Shown here one piece after another: positions 32,420-46,357 of a stretch of DNA of 64,000 bases. The translations under genes and the position numbers were made by a program. Source of the stretch: Eucommia ulmoides (Eukaryota; Streptophyta; Magnoliopsida; Garryales; Eucommiaceae); contig CM028340.1 in the NCBI GenBank assembly GCA_016647705.1, positions 15,453,001 through 15,517,000 of the forward strand, read 5' to 3'. Every line of letters begins with the position of its first letter. Position 1 is the stretch's first letter. Below the pieces are notes generated by a model that saw nothing but the letters and a program-made list of their open reading frames with translations, was not told where the DNA came from and did no database searches.

Positions 32420-35270
32420 ATATAAATAACTGTAAGCACGATGTTATTTCTTTATTAATTTATTGTATTTTAATTTATTTTCAAGGAATACAAATTTAGA
32501 AATCTTTGTTCTGATGCTAGAAAGTGTTCCGGAATATTATTTGTAATGTATATTACATTCTAAGATATTTATTATCGTATGTATTAGGTTCTGGAATATT
32601 TGATGTGAACTCTTTTAACATTTTTGTAATATTTTCTATCAGTCAAATCTAACAACAAATTTTACTCGAGTTGAATTTATTTTATTTATGAGTATTATTG
32701 GATTGTGTGTGTGTCTATATATATATATATATATTTGTTACATAAATAGAAATCTTTAATGAGATCAATATTAATTAATATTTAATTATATTAATTAAAA
32801 TTAGCATTTTTACTATCATTTCTTACAATTTTAAAGTAATTTTTTTGTGTCATTTCTAATTAATATATATGTCTAGATGGTACATATGGTGGTAGAGACT
32901 TCTTAACACATATCTCGTCGATATATGTCATGTAAAGTATTTTATGTTAAAATTCTACAATGAAACATTTATTCTTATGTGATACATTAAAATATCATTA
33001 TTAATTATTCATGAGATTATTATTTGTTAAACTTACGAATTTGAAAAACATATTTTTTTTTGTGTTATATCTTCTACATATCTATTGTGTGAATATATTC
33101 GATTATTCAATATTAAATTATTTTGTATAGATGGAGATATATTGATTGAGGCAATTAATGTGAATTTATCTAGGACACCAAATGGGTTAATGGTTGGAGT
33201 ATCAAATGAAGTATTCACTTGTCGTTTTTGCAAGATGAAAGGAAAAAGGTTCAGTGGAACTAATTTTGAGAAATAGTAAGAAAAAAATATATTATTTTTA
33301 TAACAATATTGGATCTCGTTAAAATCTTATGTGATGATGCTCGATGCAGATTGTGATTACGGTAGATGCCTGAAAATACATAGATTTTCTTTTCAAGATT
33401 TAAATTTTAATAAGGTACACTTTTACCAGCAAAATAGTGTTCTGATATTAACTGTAAATTAAATAGGAAAGAAAAATAAGGATAAATTTCAAATTGTTAG
33501 AAGGAGTCCAAAGCCAAAAAGTAAAGTGTCAAAAGACTGACAAAAAGCGAAATGTATGTGATTCAAGTACTAGTCTTGGACAAAAGAAACTTTTAACTAA
33601 ATAAATGTGGTTGTTACAATTGAGGTAAGTTTGGATATCGTGCTAAAAAATATCACATGAGAGTTATTACAAGAAAACCTCAGAAGTCAACCTATGAGGC
33701 TATTATGAAAATGGTAGAGAGTCTTTATGATAAGGTTGTTGATGAGATGCATATTTCAATTAAATGGATGCACTATATATGAGAAATATATAGAAGAATG
33801 AATTCTTTTAAAATGTATTATGTGATAAAATAATAATAGAAAAATAATAAAATGAGTATTTCTTTTATTGTACCATTAAGTCTTTGAATGTTTGTCATGA
33901 TAAATTAAAATACGTGTTAATTAATTAACTTTGACTAGTTAAAGAAAAAAAATTAAGATTTAAGTGTTTAGTCCAAAGTGACTCAATAATATACGCATGT
34001 GTATATATATAATTTAAAGTCATAATTGTTATACTTTTGTAGAGTCAAATATGACTAAAAAATATTTTATTAAGCTAAATAAGTGCATTAAAATAATTTC
34101 AAATCATAAGTGCGAGACATGAACATAACTTCAAATTGAAAAAAAAATATATCTTTCGATTTATAACTGAAAGAAGTGCAAAATTTCTAAATTAATTTTT
34201 GCGAATTAGAGGACGAAAAAGTATTTTCATACATATTTTCATACTTTTATTCATAATTCAAGAATTTAAATGAGAATATTTATTCCATAAGAGGCTTAAC
34301 AAGATGTCTTAAATATATATTTTACAAAGGTATGAGGCCTATCTGCAAATAATTATAAAAGTGGGGGTATCTTGATAAATTGGTGATTTGTTATCATTAA
34401 AGAATGAAGTCAAAATTGAAATTGTGTATATGAACATAATTATTAAATTATGGAGTGCATCATTCTTGAAAATATATATTTTTATGTAAAACTAACAGGG
34501 TTAAATTATATTAAATGAATAAATACTACTACATCGAGTTGTATTCGATACTGAGTGTATTAGAGTAAATTGACAATAGATAAAGTAAGAATAACACAAA
34601 AAATAACCCCAAAGATTTTTTTGGTTCTAAGCCAATAAATAAAGTTTGTCAATTTGTTTATTTTTTGTGAGTTATAACAAGGACGAATGTAATGACATGT
34701 GTAACTTTATGTTGTATCAAATAAATTCATATACAATTGAATAATAGGATGTAAAATAGATTCGAGATTAATTAAATGACTATTGTCTTTTACACAAACT
34801 ATTAAGTCTAGTTATGTCACTATTTTCTTATGGTTGATATGTCATTAATTGTAGAGGAGATAGGGCATTATTGAGATATTAAGCAAACATGAATTCTGGT
34901 GTCCATATTAATATATAGGTTTTTTTTGTTTTTAGACAAAGCATGTGAAAAATCCAAATGGTTTTTAGATTTATTAAAGATATGTTAACATGGGTACAAT
35001 TTGTGCCAACAATTTATCTATGTTGTCATAGATAATGAATTATTGGTATGACATAAAATTTTGTATAATGGTAAGTCTTTGACATACCACAGATTATTCA
35101 AGAACAAACAACATCTAACATAGGTGTGTTATTCGAATTCCGCTCATTTTTTTTAAAAAACAAACTTATCCTTTTGAAATACTTTTGGATAAGATTTAAT
35201 TTGAAAAATATATTTTTTTCCCATCCTTATGTTATCCATAAGCCTTCTCGTTTAAAAAAAAATCATGAGT
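32420..35270. other. AT-rich unassigned region
   Basis: Very AT-rich with (TA)n at about 32718-32733. Two weak coding-like patches occur on the + strand. One is 33124-33276 (DGDILIEAINVNLSRTPNG, CRFCKMKGKRF). The other is about 33620-33780 (FGYRAKKYHMRVITRKPQKS then MKMVESLYDKVV), possibly remains of one zinc-knuckle-like host or transposon protein. I do not recognise the family. Confidence 0.35.
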
Positions 35271-35406
35271 TTTTGTAGGCGTCAGTTTTGAAAATATTTA
35301 CTTGGGCTAAATTTTTGTAAATTTTTGGAGTCTCCACCTAGCATAGGTTTTGAAGAGATGTGCTAGGTTACCAGGTTTTAAAGAAATTAAATAAAATAAG
35401 AGATAG

Positions 35407-35445
<39 letters not shown>

Positions 35446-35533
35446 TTGAAATGGCCCAAATTTTGACTTGAAATAACAGGTCTTAACTAAAGTATTCTTC
35501 TAAGTTTGGGGGTCGGTTATACTCGAGAAAAAT
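35271..35533 (+). mobile_element. Leader of an Ogre/Tat-like gypsy element, left part
   Basis: GGAGTCTCCACCTAGCATAG near 35328 and GATGTGCTAGGTTACCAGG resemble the conserved GGAGTCGCCACC leader of plant Tat/Ogre elements. The right part resumes at 37930 after the inserted LTR. An A run (35407-35443) interrupts it. Confidence 0.5.
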
Positions 35534-37929
35534 TGTTGATCCAAAGATTTTGATGGATAATTAAAGGTTGATGTTTTTTGTGGAACTAACAGTTTGATTA
35601 AATATTTCAGTTTATTAGTTTCAATGATGAAGATATGATGACAAGTCATAGATGCATGCTAAAGAGACTGACAAAGACAATGGACATTAAGAGACCGAAG
35701 ATATTGAAGAATTTAACGGAAAATAACTCAGGTTAATTTTTACTCTTAATGTATCCCTTTTAGGATCACACACGACACAAAAAGTTTTTAAATTTATGCG
35801 TGTTTTAATAGGATCCTAATTAGTAAAATTATATGCTCTTATGTGTAATTGAAAAAGAAATATTAATAATTAATTAAAATTGAATTTAAAAATTTAGTGG
35901 AGCTAACTGAGAAAAGAAATTAGTTAAAGGGGCGAAAATGTTAATGAGAAGTGTTCAACAATGAAGAATTAACTAATAAGTTAACCGAAGTGTATAAGAC
36001 AAACTTGCTTAATCGATTAGTGAACAGATAAGTCGACCTGGTATAAAAAGTGAACTCTCTGAATCAATCAGTCGATAGGGAGGTCGACCTGTGCTTGGAG
36101 GATAAACTCTTTGTATCGTTCAGTCGACAGACTACGAATTATCGGTCAATCGATGGGAAAGAAATGTTTAGCTTGGGCTACAACCTAAATCGGGAGGTCG
36201 ACTTATGAGTGTTTGTCGATCGACTAATGAGTTTGTTTCAGGTTTTATGGAATTTCGGGATTTGATCCAAAACTAGACGTTATTTGGTTACCTAATTGAA
36301 TGATTTTCGGGATATGAATATCTTTAAGATATAATACTCTTATTTTAATATTCCTATAGATTTGATACATGGAATTAAAGTGTTTTCCTAATTAGTCCTT
36401 TTAATACTTCCTATCTTATCGAATTGGGTTTGAATTTTTTTTTTAGGGATTAAATTGAATATTTTGAAAGCTATTATTAAGTGAAATATACCTTAAAATA
36501 AAGATATCAATATATGGGGTCTATAGGTGATTTTAAAAGACATATCTTGTGGAAACTAGCCGTTATAGGGTTTATTTCAAGTAGTTATAAAGAGACCTGC
36601 GGATTTTACATAAAAAACACACAATGTCAAGAACTATTCAATTCCTAAGCTTTCTAAGAGTTATCATTCTGATATTATACTGAAAAATATTGTGAGATTA
36701 TTCTGGAGTTAAAGTTCTTGAGTTAAAGAGCGGATTGTGTAAATATCACCGATTTGAGCTATCTAGCATTTTCATTTTTTAAATTCGTCAGTGTTATCCG
36801 GGTGAGATCTTACCAAGATATTAATCTATATTGCATATCTATATTTCTATATTTGCTTGGTTGATATGGTATTGATAAAATCATTTTCTGAACTTTAAAT
36901 CGCATTAAATTATTTTTTTTAAAAATGATTTTTGGTAAAAATCTGATTACATACTTATTTATAAGTGCTATTTATATTTCTCATAATTAGATTTTTATGT
37001 TTTATTGATGAAAGTGTTTCAAGCATATTCTTTATTAAGTTTATTACGATTATTGCTTGCTTGGTAAATTAATTGTTGAGAAATCGTTTTTGAACTTTAA
37101 AAATATAAAAATCTTTTAAAACGATGTGTGATAATCTGATTACGTGCTTAAATTTGTGCTACCCGCATTATTCTAATAATCAGATTTTTGGTTCCTCACT
37201 TTATTTTTATCACTAATATCGGGACATTAATTGATTATTAATTAGTCTAAGGTGGTAGAAGCTCCGAGTAGGAAGAACTTATCAATTTTTATAATTAGTG
37301 AGTTATGTGCGGATTAGGTACTATTGGGAGTATCTAATTAAGGATAACTTGGTTTCAATCTCTTCCAATAAATAAATTGAGGTGTTAATTCTTCATTTAT
37401 AGAATTAATTGTGAGTTATTTGTAAAGGTTCCATCCTAACCTGGGAAAATGATAGTTGGAGCGTTTTTTGTGAAGTTTTGATTCTTTAGCCTAAGGTATA
37501 AAAAGAATTAGGTTATTCTAGAGCCTGTAAAAAGTAGAGGTTATTCCTGAGCCTAGGAAAAAGAATTTGTGAAGGTTGATTCTGAGCCTGCGAAAAGAAT
37601 CATTGTGAGAGTTTGATTCGTACCTGTAAAGGAATCTTGAGTTCAGTGGGTGCAAATCTTCGTAGGGTTTGGAGGACTAGATTAGCCAAGAGTAACTTAG
37701 TGAATTAGGATATATCGGTGTATACTGGATTGTTTATTTCCTTTATTTTATCTTGTGTTGTTTGGGTGTGCACCTAGAGCTTATTACACTTATCCGCTGC
37801 TATAAAGATAATAATTAATTTAAGGATAAATTAATTATTTGATTTTTGAAGTGTTATTATTTATCTGTTAATTTTTAATATTAACCAATTCACCCCCCCC
37901 TCCCTCTTGGGTAGCTCACTGGGCCAACA
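35534..37929 (+). mobile_element. Copia-type solo LTR with target duplication
   Basis: It opens TGTTGATCCAAAGATTTTG and ends GTAGCTCACTGGGCCAACA, both matching this family's ends (compare 62799 and the inverse of 56942). It is flanked by AAAAT (35529-35533) and AAAGT (37930-37934), a 5-bp target duplication with one change. Length is 2396 bp with no internal region: a solo LTR left by LTR-LTR recombination. A cluster of GTCGAC/GTCGAT motifs lies at about 36005-36230. Confidence 0.85.
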
Positions 37930-38050
37930 AAAGTGTTAGACACCCCAAGACACCCGTTCAAAAACAGTACCCAAAATATTAGTATTTTAAATTAAACTAA
38001 GTCCAAGTATTATTTAATTGGTTAACATAATCTTTTTTCCTTATCTTTTT
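37930..38050 (+). mobile_element. Leader of an Ogre/Tat-like gypsy element, right part
   Basis: GTGTTAGACACCCCAAGACA, then CCCGTTCAAAA, resembles the conserved GTTAGGCACCCC...CGCCCG box of the same leader type. The rest of the element is not recognisable further right. Confidence 0.5.
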
Positions 38051-38097
38051 TTATTATGTCATGCAAATGAAGTTAAGCTAAGAAACACATAAGTAAA

Positions 38098-38128
<31 letters not shown>

Positions 38129-39590
38129 GGAATAAACAAAACAAATAAAATAAAATAAATGTTTTCTTTTTAAACCACCTATCGGTTATGGAAGAATTAA
38201 CAAGCTCGGCTCCCAAGGGGGTTTTGTTTTAGCTTAAGTTTTGATGGAAAAAATATATGTATGAAAAATGAAATTGAATTTTAAAATAAAAGACTTTCGA
38301 TTAAGATGAGATTATTATGAAAGAGATGTTTCTTTTGTTAAGAAAATAACTAAATACTGAGAAAATATTTTTTTTGTTGTTTTTATTAATGAAAAAAATG
38401 ATTAAAAATAGATTTAAAAACAAAACGTTTTAAAATATTTTTTTGTTTTAAAAATATTTTAAGGAAAACAATGGTTTGGCTTCTTATGAAGAAAACTTTT
38501 AAAAAAACTTTACTTTAGACTTTTCTTATGAAGAAAAAAGAAATTTAAATAAACAAAAGAGAGTTTCATTTTCTTATGAAAAACAAACTTGTTTTAAAAC
38601 CAAATGTAAAAAAAATAGTATTATGTTATGAAAAAATATATTTTTAAAGTTACACATTTTAGTTTTTTAGACAAAAATTTCTTTAGGAAAACTTTTGGTC
38701 TTATGAAGAAAACTTTTTTCGAAAAAAAATATTTTTTTTTTAAAAAAAACATATATTTTTAGGTAGAGAAAATATTTTAAACATTTTTGGACAAACCATT
38801 TGATTTTTATTTTTATAGAAAAAATATATTTTTTAGTTAACATGAAATGATCATTACATTAGAAAACATTTTTAGAATTTTTTTTTTTGTTTTCTAAGAT
38901 GAAGAAAAACACTTCTTTTAAATGAATCTTTTTTGTTGCATGGAAAAGACGTTTAGAGTAAAAAAAGAACATTTTTTTTTAAAGTTTCTTTGTTTTGGAA
39001 GAAAACTATGAGACTTAGTGTGTGTGTGTTTTTTTCTAATTTTTAGCAAAGTAAATGAAGTATAAAAAAATTTTACATATATTTTTTCCATAAAAACCTT
39101 AACTAAGATCACTTGTAGGAAGGATTTTCCCTAACCCTCATTTTAAGTTTCTCAAAAGATTAGGAAACCTAAAAACAGGGCATAGATAATCCTCCTTTTA
39201 TGGTTTTTAGTTTAGGAAAAACTTTCCTTTTCTTTTTTCCTTTTTTTTTTATTATGGAGAAACATAAAAGATAAAAATGTATATATACATATATGAATAG
39301 ATATATGTATGAATATGTATATAATAGATATATGTATAACAATGTATATATATTGCTAGTCCTAACTATGGCTAAAAAAGGTAAAATATTTATGGAGACG
39401 ATCGCCCTAGTCCTGCCATTTTCGTTTCATGAAATCGTGAAAAGCAAATTAAGGAATAGGGGATCCTCCTTTATTTGACCTTTAGCTTGGAATAATTCGA
39501 GCAAAATTATATACATGTGATGTTTCCTAGAAATGGTAATACAATAAATTTATGATTTTGTCCCTGCTACCCCCCTTTCCTTTACTTTCT
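38051..39590. other. Low-complexity AT-rich region
   Basis: It has a (GA)n run at about 38104-38128 and many degenerate copies of AAGAAAACTTTT / TTATGAAGAAAA between 38330 and 38760, which look like scrambled slippage repeats. A (TATA/TATG) stretch lies at 39278-39352. No gene was seen. Confidence 0.6.
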
Positions 39591-39609
39591 GAAGGTTCCT
39601 GCATAAATT

Positions 39610-40160
39610 ATTAACACTAAAGGGGTGAACACCAATGTAGAAACTCTGTTGTGAGAGTAAGTATTTGATGGGAGGAAAATGTGCAAAACCGGATACAAGT
39701 GTGTGTGATCAATGAAAAAAGGTGTATCACATAGGAATTGCCTAGAATATTGTGACATAGCATACCTGGGCTCATGATTTACTCTGGTATTTATATAGTT
39801 CTTTATCCGGAATGGAGAGAGAAGAGGGCCTAGTCACCAAATCTGTTATCGCGCAATGATTGTTCTTTTATTTGTGCCTCATCCACGCCAAGTGAATATT
39901 CTCTGCTGATTTGGTGATGACTCAACCTCTACCACTAAACTCGCCTTTTATTTAGCTTGCGAACCTGTTTCTTAGATGGATCTTAAGCTTTTAGCACCTA
40001 CAGGCTTCTTCAAATACAACCCGGACCCCTTTTTGCATGGTGAAAGGCCTGTGCCCAGGAGATTTTAGACGCAACCCAGGCCCATTTTTGCAGGTTTCCT
40101 TAGCTTTCAGTCTAGGAGGCCCATAATCAAATCCATCACCATCAGTAGCCCCCAAATACC
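39610..40160 (-). mobile_element. Possible LTR and polypurine tract, - strand
   Basis: On the - strand a purine-rich TATTTGGGGGCTAC (about 40145-40160) precedes TGATGGTGATGGATTTG (from 40144), and a TATA-like ATATAAATACC lies near 39790. This is the pattern of a polypurine tract and LTR start in certain gypsy elements. The other end and any partner LTR were not found. Confidence 0.35.
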
Positions 40161-41400
40161 TAGGCCAAGTGGTCTTATCTTGGGAGTCTTTTGGCGCAAG
40201 CTTTTTGTGGTGTGTCTTTAGCTTCGTACTGTCCTTCTTTTTTCTTGGGGTGTTTTTCTAAGACTTTCCCACTTTTCATAAGTAAATTTATGGGTTTCTT
40301 GGATTTATTCACCTTTCAAAAAAGATTAAATGGAAAAACAAAAGACAAGGTCTTTAGGCCTTCCTATACCATCTACCCTTACTGGAGATAGGCAAACCAG
40401 TTAAAGTAGAGGCAACAATCTAATGAGTCTGCCGCCTTCATTGGTTTCTTAATCGGAGATACCTCTCACATAGGTGGTGAGGAATACCTGCCTAACTTTG
40501 GACTTTACTATTTGTAGGGATTTTTCCAATACCATGGACTTATGTCGTTCAGTCCTTATGCCCCATGACATGGAGTCCCTACGAAGAGCCGACCCACATG
40601 TGGTAAACGGGTTCGTCGTCCCTCATGTCATGAAACCTCTCCACAAGGTAGATTTTTTATACTTTAGACATGATAAGAAAGGGGAATTTGAAAAGGTAGG
40701 CCAAGGCTTGTATAAAAACGATGGAGGTTCAAGCACACCTCATGCAAGAAGGGCTTCAGAACTGATGCACTTTCGGCTCCAACGAGGCCTACTTTTTCTA
40801 TGAACTGGAGAAAGATCATGTGGAGCTTTGGTCAGTTCGAGAAGAGTTGCATCAAATCTATTGTGCCATCCAAAAAACTCAAGGTGACCCTAATCAGCTA
40901 AGGGTGGGGCATATGGAAGTGGGGGTAGACCATCCTGCCTAGGGTTCTCATATTTTTCCTCAACTTGGTCCCTTGAGGGAGGAGTCAACTCGTAGCCGTG
41001 GCCCAGTAGGCAGTGACCTGGATGGAGATGGTGGACCTCTCCTGTCTCTTCAAAGGAGGTGAAGGAGGCTTCATTCTCTCCTGAATTAATTACTCAGACA
41101 AACAAGATAGTCTTCGGGAAGGGTGCTTGACCTTTAGGAGTACTGCATCATTAGTGTAGATCATAGGGGTAGGTCATGTCCTTTAGGGATGATGTGTCAC
41201 CTAAGGTGGTCACACGACTTTTTGAGAATATCATTGTACTGGTGTGCATGATTTTTTAAGCATGTTAGTCACCACGATTTGTTTGTATGTGTCTTCATTT
41301 CATACCAATCAATAGGACGCTTGGGGAGAGATCTAACTTGCTACATATCCTTTTATAAATAGAGGAAGCGTGCTAGATTAATTTTACCCATCATCCCGAT
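40161..41400 (+). other. Degraded coding-like region, unrecognised
   Basis: Several broken + strand frames are present, including one beginning near 40474 (LMPHDMESLRRADPHVVNG) and a shifted one near 40780 (FFYELEKDHVELWSVREEL) that looks coiled-coil. They may be internal parts of a gypsy-type transposon protein. No family can be assigned with confidence. Confidence 0.3.
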
Positions 41401-42150
41401 GTCTTCTACATATTTTTTTCTTTTTCTAAGAATGCTTGGAGCCAGTTTACATGATGTCAAGGAGACACACCGCCTCTTCACTCTTCAGAGAGATAGGGTG
41501 GAAAAGGCTTAGACTGCCATTCGCTCTCTTGCTACCATGGCCAAGGAATTTTCCTACATGATCACCTTTTCATGCAATCACCATTGTAGATAACTAGTTC
41601 CTCCACTTGTCTATCCTAAAGTTGGAGCTAGAGCGGGAGTTAGCTACCATTCGCATAGAGAGATCCAAGGATAAGGTTCGTTTCCTGGAGAAGATACCCG
41701 ACCTGAGAAGCTGAATGGATGATGTGGACTATCAATTTTTCATGCAAGATCTTCACTGTAGGGTGAGGGAAGAGACACCGAAGAGGGCGAGAGAAAAACA
41801 TCAGACCTAGACGTTGACGACTTGTAGAGCCGTATTTCCAAGATTAAAGACATGATGAGACAAGCTCGTCTCACACTAGGCTTGTCTTCTCCCTCTTCTA
41901 GTGATGGTGTGATACCTTCTTAGGGGGCTTAATAATCATCCACTAGGGCGAGATCTTCTACGGCGAGCCTTAAGGGCAGAAAAGAAAGAAAGAGGTCTTG
42001 CGGCCGTTGAATCCAACGGGAGAAATTGGAAAAATAAGGGAGACAGATGAGGGGAGGGAGGCTTGACCCCGGTTGTGTTGCCTCTTTTTTTTTTTTTTTT
42101 TTTTTTATGTACCCCATTTATCCTCATATTAATAAAACAAAAATTGCTTT
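41400..42150 (+). pseudogene. Coiled-coil C-terminal remnant and 3' end of a transposon-type gene
   Basis: Frames read ETHRLFTLQRDRVEKA, LELERELATIRIERSKDKV and ISKIKDMMRQ-like pieces, then LTLGLSSPSSSDG and a stop near 41930. A T run and TTAATAAAACAAAA at about 42088-42140 resemble a plant 3' end. It could be the tail of another copy of the Transposase_28-type gene at 42430. The frames are broken. Confidence 0.35.
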
Positions 42151-43410
42151 TGTCTATTGTTTGCAGTCTTTGTGATTTTCTATTGTTCTACTGGTGATTA
42201 CTTTTTATGATAATTTTACCAATATTTTGATTTTCTATGCCTGTTTTTTGTCGCCATGTGTACCCTTGGATCCTCCCATCCTTTTATCTGGGTTGAAGTT
42301 ATTTCAACATGGGTGAAGGGTTTAATAATAGCTTGATTTGATGTTTCACTTCTGGCGGTGTCTTTTCATCGAGGCTTCTCAGACATGCCATCTCAACAGT
42401 CACGTGTTGTTTGGCATTTTACTAGGGTCGCATATATAAATACTATAGGGGTAACCCTTGGGAATTCACCTCTTGCAACTAGGGTTTTTCTTTCTCTGTA
42501 GAATTCTCAATATTTTCTTCATTATTTCTTTGCAATTTCCATGGAAAGGCGAAACACGTTCTCCAGGACCTTCAGTGGTAATAGAATATGCCTTCTTCTG
42601 TAGGGTTACTCTGGTCAATACTGAGATGGACCTAGATAACATAAAGAAAGATGAGATACTTATACGCCCCTGCTTCGTGACCAGTTATGGGCTCTAGTTT
42701 CTGCTACCATGCATTGTACGTGATAATTTGGATTTCTACCAACTTTCCCTATTCGATTGTGCCCCCGATACTTTTCGCATTATGATAGGGGTTGTTTACC
42801 TGAACAATGTATTCAGCATATGGCTCAGGGTTGGAGAGGTACGAAGTTAGTATCTCCTTCAAGACAAAAGGGAGTGTAAGACGTACTTCTTCCACCTTCG
42901 ACATGGTAGCAATTCTCGATTGGTTTAGGAGTTAAAATTTATTGACAAAGGTTGGGATCAAGAAGCAATCCTCTTCTTTGGTTAGTGGGCGTTGGATCGA
43001 CAGAGGATAATTTTCCTACAGTCACCCAAGGGAGGGTGTCTCTTCAGGTGGAGTATAATAGTTTTCCTACTCACTACGAGTATAGTCCGGGAGAGTTAAG
43101 TTAGGCCCTTGCCTAGAATATTTTTGCTCTGAGCTTCTGAAGTTTACTCCTTGTTCTTACCTCTAGTTCTTCAGGCGATGGGCACGAGTTGACATATAAT
43201 CTCTTGCCTCTACCATCTTCCTTTGAGGTATGGCTTGCCATTGTGAATGTGCCATTGGAGCATTTTTTTGAAAGAGACAGACGATTTGCACCCCCAGATA
43301 CCATTGTTAAACCTGTCATTGTGTCCATTCTGGAATGCGGTGGGAGGATTTGCGTAGTCATGCCATATCTGGATATCCCAACGTTTGATTCTCCTCCAGT
43401 GGAAGAGGGG

Positions 43411-43415
43411 GATAT
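43411..43415. repeat. Target duplication GATAT, left
   Basis: GATAT at 43411-43415 and again at 52073-52077 brackets the Tekay-like element exactly. Confidence 0.9.
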
Positions 43416-45820
43416 TGTCACACCCCATCCCAGACACCTTAACCGTGGGGTCGATGTAACGACTACATGTCATCACCCGACCGATAAACCAACTTAAATG
43501 TAACAACTATTTACATAAAACAATATACAATCATTTATACAACACATACATGACTTAATGCTACGGGGACACACCCTTCCCCAAAATAAATAATCCTACC
43601 AAACAAACATCGTGAACCTCTCTTAGGTTCACTTCAGCAAACTCATCAACAAACCCTCACACAACTTCTCGTGGAACTCTACCTAACGCCAATAGGGGAC
43701 CGACTCCTAACTGTTTCACCTGCTAGTGTACTACCTTCTTTGTAAAAATATTTTAAAATAATGCTTCATTCCACAACATCTAAATAAATAAATAATAATT
43801 TTCTAATTAATACCACATTTAAATGGATCAAGTATAGGTATAGAAACATCACATGTCTAATAAAAATCATCATAATAAATAATCAATCACCCAATATAAA
43901 TAAAACAGCACATCTCAAAAAAACATCTCAAACACAACACACACTGCCTAGCCATAGTGATCGTTTTAACCTCACGATCGGGGAGTTGCAACGGTATCGT
44001 ATCATCCGTAGGATATACCTTCCTAGCGGAATAAATGACCATATGCCCGGACCACCCATCGGACAGGTCATAATATCAATATCCACATGCCGGACTGCCA
44101 ATCGGCTGAATATAATATCAATAATCATCTGCCGGACCACCCATCGGCAGGATATAATATCAATAATCGTCTGTCGGACCGCCCATCGGCAAGACATAAT
44201 ATCAGTAACATCATCAAATCAACAACATCATCACTACTACAACTCAATAAATAATCAACGCTCTACCGAAGCAGATAAAATCAACAATATCGTCAAATCG
44301 ATATCAACATCGTCAAATCAACAATATCAATAAACTCGTCTCATCAATATCGTCAAAATCCCCAACATCCACCTCTTTTTCTCCTAAACGACTTTTAATC
44401 CAAAAATCATATTTTTCGCTTTCGTTTTGAAAATCGTCTAATTTCAACAAAACCGTTTTTTCCACTTTCTTTTAAAAACACCATAATTTAACGAAAATCC
44501 ATTTCCTCAACTCACTCAAAACCTGCTTGATCCATATCATTCATAAAAATCATCAAGTAAAACCATTTTACACACACATTTATATATATATATAAATAGT
44601 TTGACAAGAAGACAATACACTCACCTGATTATCCATTTTCGAAGACTTTGACCGCCTATTCTCTACCGGTACTCCGGTGCCTGCAAATCTAATAGTGATG
44701 GGGCCTAAATTAATATTTTATGTAGAAATAACCTAACCATGCCATGAAATCCTAATTTTCGTAATTTTCTATTCCCCGCGTTTTCTTTTGGAATATTATC
44801 ATTTAATTAACCTCACTCCATTATGGTTTACTATATAAACTTTGTTCATATAAACGGTTTCATTATTTATTATCGTCATTTCAACATTTTCGATGAAATA
44901 ATTAGTTTCAGAATCAGCCACGGGACAATTAAATATATATATTAAGAGAGTTCGAAATTTTACCTTCCCATGATTTTCCACGGGTCCGCGAGATGAGTTT
45001 TTGGTTTTATTGGCGTGGTTTGTGCATTTTTCCTTTTTCCTTTCCGTTTTGTGTTTCTGTTTTCTGATTGAGCTCAGCCGCCGCTACTCTCTCTTTCTCT
45101 AACTCAACGGCCGACCAAACGACTGACACCAACCACCACCCCCGCAACCGTCTACACACACACACACACACTGCACACACCATCAACAACACAGGATGCC
45201 CACACACACACCTACTACCGAACCAAATAGACAGACACACACACCTCCCTCTCTAACCGAACACCCATACACACACACTCCATTCACTGTCAGCGACCCA
45301 ACAATTTAAACAGAACAACACCCACACACACATACATGGCAGCAGCACACACATATGAAAAATATGGCACCTCCGCCACCGACGACAGAGAAACGACGGT
45401 TGCCGTCGACAAGCTCTCTCTTTCTAACTCACCACCGGCGAACTAACCGACGGCGACACACAGTGGCATGCACCAGCGGAGGAGCCACACACCCACTAGC
45501 CAAACTCACCAACAATAACAGAACACACACCCACATAAATCACCAAACTGAAACAAAAAAACACACACCTATATTCCCACCTGATCACCGGCCGAACGAA
45601 GCACACACACACACCTGGACCCTCTCACCTGATGAACAGACCGCACATAACCACCCAACGATCAGAAATAGAGCATACACACACTCACCAGAGTGACGAC
45701 CACACCGTTGATCGGACGACACCTCCTTCCTCGCCGAAGCTCCTTTGTCGATCCTCTCTCTCTCTATTTTCTCCGATCGTTTCTCGATCTTTCCCTCGTC
45801 TCTATCCGTATATGTATATA

Positions 45821-45875
<55 letters not shown>

Positions 45876-45925
45876 CAACCCGGCCGGCCAAGTGGCCTCT
45901 CCTCTTCCACAAGTTCCACCGCCTC

Positions 45926-45996
<71 letters not shown>

Positions 45997-46357
45997 CTCT
46001 TAAGCCCTCTCATTTTCGTTAAGTTTCATATTTTTATTTTTATATTTTAAAGATTTACATTTTGGCCCCCTAAACTTTTAAATCACATATTAAATTTCAA
46101 AATCCGCTCCGCTATTTTAGTTAGGATAATAATTTAAACTCATTCTAAATTTTAATGTTTATGAAAATTTCAATTATTCCCTTCATGATTTGTTGAGATG
46201 TTAATTAAACTCAACTTCAATTTTAACATTTTTAGAATTTACGAATTAACCCTTCACATTCACAATTAAATCATAATTTATACCATCAACCTCGTTAGTT
46301 CCGAAATATTTTAAACGCAACTTAAATTATACGTATGTCCAAGGTCGGGGTCTTACA
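43416..46357 (-). mobile_element. 3' LTR of the Tekay-like element
   Basis: On the + strand it runs from TGTCACACCCCATCC to GGGGTCTTACA. It contains the 42-44-bp repeats (44044-44213), CA-rich sequence (45140-45700), and (AT)n (45833-45873), (CT)n and (TA)n (45929-45994) blocks. Apparent open frames are repeat-derived. Confidence 0.92.
44044..44213. repeat. Four 42-44-bp tandem repeats in the Tekay-like LTR
   Basis: Units start at about 44044, 44088, 44130 and 44172. Each has TGCCGGACC.CCCATCGG followed by ATAATATCAATA. CCGG/CCGA with CATCGGC gives each unit partial inverted symmetry. The right LTR has the same array at about 49738-49907. Confidence 0.9.

Noticed and set aside
43986..44333. 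Open frame of 115 codons, repeated at 49680-50027
   Set aside because: It lies in the LTR and is produced by the 42-44-bp tandem repeats; the protein is repetitive and matches no family. Its recurrence is only because there are two LTRs.
44799..45240. Cysteine-rich or secreted peptide frames in the LTR
   Set aside because: They derive from CA/GT-rich LTR sequence and are not conserved between the two LTRs at the reading-frame level.
45585..46050. Open frames of alternating Ile-Tyr, also at 51468-51765
   Set aside because: They are translations of (AT)n microsatellites.
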